Source: UBA6016 sp041915365 (GTDB lineage: Bacteria > Campylobacterota > Campylobacteria > Campylobacterales > UBA6016). Taken from it: a DNA stretch of 64,000 nucleotides. The first letter of the stretch is position 1. Each line of letters begins with the position of its first letter. The position numbers and the translations under genes were made by a program. The DNA is taken from assembly GCA_041915365.1 (NCBI GenBank), contig JAYSBP010000005.1, positions 1 to 64,000 on the forward strand, written 5' to 3'. The notes under the pieces were generated by a model, which saw only the letters and a program-made list of their open reading frames with translations, did not search any database and had not been told where the DNA came from. This document shows positions 59,391-64,000 of the stretch, piece by piece.

Positions 59391-59861
59391 TTGTTAAATA
59401 TAGTTCTAGTTTCGCCAAAAATTCCTCAAAACACGGGTAGTATAGGCCGCACTTGCGTGGCTCTCGGTATTAGGCTTCACATCGTAAAGCCGATACCTTA
59501 CGAACTTGACGATACGAAGATAAAAAGGGCTGGGCTTGATTATTGGCCGCATCTTGAGCTTAGTGTTTGGGAGAGTCTAGGCGAGTTTTTGGCGGCAAAT
59601 CCTATTAACGATAGACACTTTTTCTTCACGACAAAAAGCGAAAAGTCATATTTGGATGTTGAATTTTTGCCAAATGATTTTTTGTATTTTGGTTCTGAGG
59701 ATGCAGGGCTTCCTATGGAGCTTATGCAGATGCGAAAAGATGGGATGATAACTATCGATATGAGAGAGGAGTTTAGAAGTCTCAATCTAGCCGCCGCCGT
59801 ATCAATCGCCTCTTATGAGGTTTTTAGACAAAACAAGGGGGCATTTGCGTGGGTGAAATAA
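59391..59861 (+). CDS. trmL: tRNA (cytidine/uridine-34 2'-O)-methyltransferase TrmL
   Basis: This 156-residue SPOUT enzyme methylates the wobble base of tRNA-Leu. The start LNIVLVSPKIPQNTGSIGRT, the KRAGLDYW segment, and the knot motifs FGSEDAGLP and SLNLAAAVSIASYE are all present. The start is TTG, 12 bases after the carbonic anhydrase stop. The end overlaps a small GTG-start frame. Confidence 0.95.
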   Translation: MLNIVLVSPKIPQNTGSIGRTCVALGIRLHIVKPIPYELDDTKIKRAGLDYWPHLELSVWESLGEFLAANPINDRHFFFTTKSEKSYLDVEFLPNDFLYFGSEDAGLPMELMQMRKDGMITIDMREEFRSLNLAAAVSIASYEVFRQNKGAFAWVK

Positions 59862-59950
59862 TCGATGTATTAATGATTAGCGGCACGATATTTATACTTT
59901 ATATCATGACTGAGAAGTTTGTAAAGTCTAGAGCAAACAAGAAAAAATAG
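59849..59950 (+). CDS. Possible small membrane protein (33 residues)
   Basis: A GTG-start frame overlaps the end of trmL and encodes GEIIDVLMISGTIFILYIMT followed by a Lys-rich tail. It has one membrane segment and positive residues after it. AAGGGG lies eight bases upstream, which is a good ribosome site. There is no homologue I recognise, so it might be a real microprotein or only a chance frame. Confidence 0.4.
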   Translation: MGEIIDVLMISGTIFILYIMTEKFVKSRANKKK

Positions 59951-60011
59951 ACACAAAAATTTGCCGTTGTTTGGTTAAAATAAATCAAAAATCCGTATGG
60001 AGGCGCAAAGC

Positions 60012-60764
60012 GTGAGAACAGATTACGACGTAATAGAGAAAAAACTTGTCGATTTTTTGCAAACAGAGGTTACTAAAGCTGGATTTGAAAGGGTAGTGCT
60101 GGGCCTATCTGGCGGCGTGGATTCAGCCGTTGTAGCTACGCTTTGCAAGAGGGCTTTCGGGGCGAATATGCTAGCCGTTATGATACCTAGCGATACGACA
60201 AATCCAATACACATGAGTCATGCACTAATGCTATGTGAAAAGTTTGATATAGAGGCCGAGCACGTTTCGATCAAAAATATGCTCCATGCTTATCCGCTTG
60301 AGCTTCGTACGCCTCTTAGAAAAGGAAATCTTGCCGCAAGGCTAAGAATGGCCGTACTTTATGATATATCCGCCAGAGAAAAAGCAATAGTTGTCGGCAC
60401 AAGCAATAAAAGCGAGATAATACTGGGATACGGCACGATGTACGGGGATACGGCTTGCGGGGTGAATCCTATCGGACAACTCTACAAAACACAGATATTC
60501 GGACTTGCGAAGCACCTCGGCGTGATAAATGAGATAATAGACAAAGCCCCTAGTGCAGACCTTTGGGAGGGGCAAAGCGACGAAGAGGAGCTGGGCTTTC
60601 GATACAAAGACCTTGACGCCGCTATGTATGCGATGTTTGATGGCGGCATGAGTAAAGACGAGCTCATAAAAGAGGGGCATGACGCCAAAATGGTGGATTT
60701 TATCGTCGCAAGATATGAGGCAAATCTATTCAAAGGCAGACCGCCTAAGATAGCAGAGCTCTAA
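60012..60764 (+). CDS. nadE: NH3-dependent NAD+ synthetase
   Basis: The ~250-residue enzyme amidates deamido-NAD+ with ammonia and ATP. It has the PP-loop LGLSGGVDSAVVATLCKRA, GTSNKSEIILGYGTMYGD, and SADLWEGQSDEEELGFRY. No glutaminase domain is fused. GGAGG eight bases before GTG 60012 favours that codon as start over ATG 59997, which overlaps the ribosome site. lpxK starts right after its stop. Confidence 0.95.
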   Translation: MRTDYDVIEKKLVDFLQTEVTKAGFERVVLGLSGGVDSAVVATLCKRAFGANMLAVMIPSDTTNPIHMSHALMLCEKFDIEAEHVSIKNMLHAYPLELRTPLRKGNLAARLRMAVLYDISAREKAIVVGTSNKSEIILGYGTMYGDTACGVNPIGQLYKTQIFGLAKHLGVINEIIDKAPSADLWEGQSDEEELGFRYKDLDAAMYAMFDGGMSKDELIKEGHDAKMVDFIVARYEANLFKGRPPKIAEL

Positions 60765-61694
60765 TTGATACAAAAAATCGAAGATATTTTTTTTAGATTT
60801 GATAAGCCGTGGCATTACGCTTTGGCTCTCCTGCTTTTTCCGTTTAGCGTTCTATACTGCGTTATTGCCGTCACAAAAAAGCTTACTACGACGCCAAAAG
60901 ATTACGGTATTGCGGTTGTGTCGATAGGCAACCTAACCGTCGGAGGAAGCGGGAAAACCCCATTTGCGATAGAGCTATGCAAAAGATTTGAGCGTCCGTG
61001 TGTGGTAATGAGGGGTTATGGCAGACGCTCAAAAGGGTTGCTTGTTGTAAGCAATCAAGCGGAGATTTTTTGTGATGTGTTTGATAGCGGCGACGAAGCC
61101 ATGCTGATAGCCAAAAAAGCCAAAAATGCAATAGTAATAGTAAGTGAAGATAGGGTGATTGGCATACAAGAGGCGAAGAGACTCGGGGCTGAAATTGTTA
61201 TACTAGATGACGGCTTCGGTAAATTCGGCATAAAAAAATTAAACATACTCTTATCCCCAAAAACAAAACTAAAAAATATATTTTGCCTTCCAGCTGGACC
61301 TTTTAGGTTTCCGAAGTTTTTTGAGATTTTTGCTGATATTTTGGCTGTTGATGGAGTTGATTTTTTTCGTAAAACATCTGCACCTATCGGTGGTAAATTT
61401 GTCCTTGTAACCGCAATCGCAAATCCAAAGAGGCTTGAGCCATACCTCTCTGGCGATGTTGTAGAGAAATATTACTTTGCGGACCATTATTATTTTACGA
61501 AAGAAGATATGCAAACAATCAAATCAAAACATCCCGATGCGCTCATTCTCTGTAGCGGGAAGGATGGCGTAAAACTAGACGCTATAGGTGAAAAATACGA
61601 GGAATTGGAGCTGGAGCTAGAATTTGAAGAGAATTTTGAAAAGGTGCTTAGCTACAAAATTGGGCAGTTGCCTTTGAAAAATCAAGCTAGTTAG
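60765..61694 (+). CDS. lpxK: Tetraacyldisaccharide 4'-kinase
   Basis: The 309-residue enzyme adds the 4'-phosphate in lipid A synthesis at the inner membrane. It has an N-terminal membrane helix (about 15-35), Walker A GNLTVGGSGKTPFAIEL near residue 61, RGYGRRSKGLLVV, and the ILDDGFGKFGI motif. The start is TTG directly after nadE. The pair occurs together in Helicobacter too. Confidence 0.95.
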   Translation: MIQKIEDIFFRFDKPWHYALALLLFPFSVLYCVIAVTKKLTTTPKDYGIAVVSIGNLTVGGSGKTPFAIELCKRFERPCVVMRGYGRRSKGLLVVSNQAEIFCDVFDSGDEAMLIAKKAKNAIVIVSEDRVIGIQEAKRLGAEIVILDDGFGKFGIKKLNILLSPKTKLKNIFCLPAGPFRFPKFFEIFADILAVDGVDFFRKTSAPIGGKFVLVTAIANPKRLEPYLSGDVVEKYYFADHYYFTKEDMQTIKSKHPDALILCSGKDGVKLDAIGEKYEELELELEFEENFEKVLSYKIGQLPLKNQAS

Positions 61695-61725
61695 TGTAAA
61701 ATCAAAACAAAAACGGTAGGATCTG

Positions 61726-62328
61726 ATGAGTTTAAAAGAAGATATTGACGGCGTAAAACAAGAGATAGATAATGAAGAAAAATTTTTAACCGCCTTTGTA
61801 AAGGTCGAAAAGTTCGTCAAAAAATATAAAATAGCGCTAATATCGTTGGCTGGAGCGGCTGTTTTGGGTGGCATTGGTTATCAGGCTTACGGTTATTACG
61901 ACGCCCATAGAATAGCTCTTGCAAATGAGGCTTTTATGAAGCTTGCCAAAAATCCATCCGATGCCGATGCTCTAGCGACGTTAAAAAGCAAAAGCACGCC
62001 TTTGTATGAAGCTTATATGTTCCAAACAGCTCTTGCAAAAGGCGATAAAGCGGCATTAGAGGCGGCATCTGGCTCAAAAAACAGAGTAATAGCCGACATA
62101 GCCGTCTATGAAGCAGCCATAGCGTCTTCAAATACAGATAAGCTAATAGCTTACGCCGCAAATAAAGACTCTTTTTACAAAGATATTGCGTTGTTTGTCG
62201 TAGCTAATAAGCAAATACAAAAAAATGAGTACAAAAAAGCCAGAGAATCGCTTGCAAAAATTCCTGCGGATTCGGCTATAAAAGAGTACGCAAACTACCT
62301 ATATCACTCTATTATTACGTTTAACTAG
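61726..62328 (+). CDS. Membrane-anchored TPR-like protein (YfgM/TPR_21-like)
   Basis: This 200-residue protein has a soluble N-terminus (about 1-40), one membrane segment (about 44-63, IALISLAGAAVLGGIGYQAY) and a periplasmic helical region (about 70-200) with repeated helix pairs, for example ALAKGDKAALEAASGS and VANKQIQKNEYKKARESLAK. Such TPR_21-type proteins can be chaperone helpers at the Sec translocon. The end abuts the next gene with no gap. Exact family is uncertain. Confidence 0.75.
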   Translation: MSLKEDIDGVKQEIDNEEKFLTAFVKVEKFVKKYKIALISLAGAAVLGGIGYQAYGYYDAHRIALANEAFMKLAKNPSDADALATLKSKSTPLYEAYMFQTALAKGDKAALEAASGSKNRVIADIAVYEAAIASSNTDKLIAYAANKDSFYKDIALFVVANKQIQKNEYKKARESLAKIPADSAIKEYANYLYHSIITFN

Positions 62329-63573
62329 ATGCTTGAGAGTACGTTTATTCAGCATAGCTTTTTAGCTATAGTCCTTGGATTTATCATTGGCATCCAAAGA
62401 GAGATGCGCAATTATTCTGCCGGCACGAAAGACTTTGGCGGCAGTAGGACTTTTGCGATTATCTCTCTTATTGGCTATCTGTCCGCCTTTTTGAGCGGTT
62501 TTAGCGTTTATTTTTTGATGGCCGCCTTTTTATCTGTATCGGCCATGCTTATTGCCGCAAATGTTGGTGGATTCAGTGGAGAAAAACAAAGGGGAACTAC
62601 AACTGAGTTCTCAGCTCTAGCGGCCTTTTTACTTGGGGCATTGCTGGATTATATAGATTTTAAATTTGTTATTTTCTGCGCCGTAGCCCTTTTGCTATTG
62701 CTAAACCTTAAAGACAAAATACAAGAGCTTGAAAAATACATAGGCAAAGAAGACCTAAACGCAGCTGTTTTGTTTTTGACTATGACATTCGTCGTTTTGC
62801 CAATTTTGCCGGATAAAGCGATAGACGATTTCGGTCTTTTTGTCCCCTATAACGTATGGCTAATGGTGGTTTTGATAGCGGGAATATCATTTGCCGGTTA
62901 TATAGCTGTTAGGATTTTTGGAACAGGCAAAGGGATAGTTCTTACGGGACTACTTGGTGGTCTCATCTCATCTACCGCCGTTACGTTGTCCCTTTCTAGA
63001 AAGGCGGCCGCAAGCGAAGGGGTTTCGCAAAAAGTAGCCGTAGGAATAATGTTGGCATCTACTGTTATGCTGGCAAGGGCTCTTTTGCTTGTATTTTTAT
63101 TTAATAAAACGCTGATGTACGAGCTCATATATGCCTTTGTTGCCGCCTTTGCCGCTTCCGTCGTCGTTGCCGGATATTTTTATTACAAAAGCAAGAAGGA
63201 TAGTCTTGAGAGTATAAACGTGGAGTACAAAAACCCGTTTGACCTTAGAGAGGCGCTTATTTTGGGTCTATTCTTTGGCGTGGTTATAGCCCTTGTGAAG
63301 CTCTCAAAAGAATTTATAGGCGATAGCGGTATATATGCCGTCAGCTTTATATCCGGAATAACCGATGTAGACGCCATTATATTGTCGCTCTCCGAAATAG
63401 CCGGCAAGACTATAGACTTAAATGTAGCAGGCTACGGTATTGTAATAGCGGTAGTCACCAATAGTATATCCAAGTTGATGATATGCTACTTTGTCGGGAC
63501 AAAGGAACTTGCAAAAGTGGCGGGCATATACTATTTTATAGCGTGTGCCACGCTCGCCTCCCTTGTCTTTTAG
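62329..63573 (+). CDS. MgtC/DUF4010 membrane protein
   Basis: The 414-residue protein has an MgtC-like N-terminal region (FLAIVLGFIIGIQREMRNYS, then GSRTFAIISLIGYLSAFL) followed by a DUF4010 region (GTGKGIVLTGLLGGLISSTA). It has about 12 membrane segments. A role in ion transport or homeostasis is a guess. It is the last complete gene before the recombinase. Confidence 0.85.
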   Translation: MLESTFIQHSFLAIVLGFIIGIQREMRNYSAGTKDFGGSRTFAIISLIGYLSAFLSGFSVYFLMAAFLSVSAMLIAANVGGFSGEKQRGTTTEFSALAAFLLGALLDYIDFKFVIFCAVALLLLLNLKDKIQELEKYIGKEDLNAAVLFLTMTFVVLPILPDKAIDDFGLFVPYNVWLMVVLIAGISFAGYIAVRIFGTGKGIVLTGLLGGLISSTAVTLSLSRKAAASEGVSQKVAVGIMLASTVMLARALLLVFLFNKTLMYELIYAFVAAFAASVVVAGYFYYKSKKDSLESINVEYKNPFDLREALILGLFFGVVIALVKLSKEFIGDSGIYAVSFISGITDVDAIILSLSEIAGKTIDLNVAGYGIVIAVVTNSISKLMICYFVGTKELAKVAGIYYFIACATLASLVF

Positions 63574-63617
63574 ATGAAGTAAAACTTGTGTATTAGCACC
63601 TGAAAACACGGAAGCCG

Positions 63618-64000
63618 TCAGGCAAACTGTTCCAAAATTGTGCCAAATTTAGAACAATCTTCTATATCTTGAATATAGTGAGCATACACAGAGTTAATCA
63701 TATTCATATTTGCGTGACCCAAAAACTCTTTTACTAAGAGCGGATTTTCACGAGCTTGAAGCATAAGAGAGGCAAACGTGTGCCTCAAATTATGCGTACC
63801 TTCATAAAAAAATCCAAGAGAAGCACAAAGCTTTTTAAAATCGGTTGAGATAGTCGCACGAGTACAGCCAATTATAAAACCGTCTTTTTTAGGACAAACA
63901 GCAAGATAATCGGCGAGCTTTTTAATAAGCGGAATACGTCTATCTTTACGGCTTTTTGTTTTTCCTAGCCCAAACTGCCCTAAGCTCTTTGAAACGCTTA
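63618..64000 (-). CDS. Tyrosine-family site-specific integrase (C-terminal part)
   Basis: The reading frame runs off the right end; only about 126 C-terminal residues are seen. It has a recombinase core with KSRKDRRIPLIKKLADYL, then HNLRHTFASLMLQ (the catalytic HxxR box), LVKEFLGHANMNMINSVYAH (the second His box) and the nearby YAHY tyrosine. The stop lies 44 bases from the end of the DUF4010 gene. It marks the likely edge of a genomic island or prophage to the right. The gap between 63574 and 63617 contains nothing identified. Confidence 0.92.
   Translation of the reverse strand, partial: SVSKSLGQFGLGKTKSRKDRRIPLIKKLADYLAVCPKKDGFIIGCTRATISTDFKKLCASLGFFYEGTHNLRHTFASLMLQARENPLLVKEFLGHANMNMINSVYAHYIQDIEDCSKFGTILEQFA

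Noticed and set aside
1..64000. tRNA, rRNA or riboswitch genes
   Set aside because: I looked for T-arm-like GGTTCGAATC motifs and conserved rRNA stretches and saw none. A covariance-model search would be needed to exclude small RNAs.

Overview
The window looks like chromosomal DNA of a Campylobacterota (epsilonproteobacterial) species, probably a free-living or respiring member rather than a reduced pathogen. Pointers are the AT-rich, AGA-rich coding style, a cmoB/hot-dog gene pair and a flgH-nadE-lpxK neighbourhood that recall Campylobacter and Helicobacter, a GG-N10-GC (sigma-54) site in front of flgH, a fused STAS-MlaE transporter and many TTG/GTG starts. The genus cannot be fixed from sequence reading alone. 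I see no rRNA, tRNA or CRISPR array, and no gene-free stretch longer than about 300 bases.

Layout. 1-6736: end of an AGCS amino-acid symporter, a small membrane protein, an ArsC/Spx-like protein, then an ovothiol locus. The ovoA gene is separated from a PatB/MalY-type C-S lyase (candidate ovoB) by a BrnT/BrnA toxin-antitoxin pair, a second diverged copy of the ovoA 3' end, and a DUF2971 gene. 6821-11322: two minus-strand signalling genes, EAL-CBS-GGDEF and a FIST-histidine kinase-REC-HPt hybrid. 11405-21318: a co-oriented acetate block of kinase, OmpR-type regulator, porin, DUF485, ActP, a cNMP/CBS/DUF294 protein, a DnaQ-like exonuclease and acetyl-CoA synthetase. 21358-24685: cstA-ybdD-cobW, the same order as E. 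coli btsT-yjiX-yjiA.

24774-29519: msrA, a RelE-type toxin-antitoxin pair, a single-chain MmeI-type restriction-modification enzyme, and psd. 29583-34895: an MCE/Mla lipid transporter (STAS-permease fusion, ATPase, MlaD, auxiliary lipoprotein) run on into an MscS channel and a Dabb-domain protein. 34976-37467: an EAL-HDOD protein and argG. 37608-43371: a compact operon with a 1250-residue MshQ-like exported protein and three pseudopilin-like proteins. 43368-46954: a leucyl/arginyl-protein transferase, a DUF1566 protein, a second porin and a small secreted protein.

47065-53573: argH, an unusual response regulator with a PAS histidine kinase, an MFS exporter and a PepD-type dipeptidase. 53599-63573: mainly housekeeping genes, namely a small Cys-rich lipoprotein, cmoB, a hot-dog protein, a metallo-hydrolase, an HTH protein, a Na+-dependent symporter, flgH, an exported beta-carbonic anhydrase, trmL, nadE, lpxK, a TPR-like membrane protein and an MgtC/DUF4010 membrane protein. 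From 63618 rightward an incomplete tyrosine recombinase marks the probable edge of an integrated element.

The observations most worth following are the scar at the ovoA/ovoB locus, the orphan MshQ/pseudopilin operon, the toxin-antitoxin plus MmeI defence pocket, and several small genes and regulatory sites in gaps.
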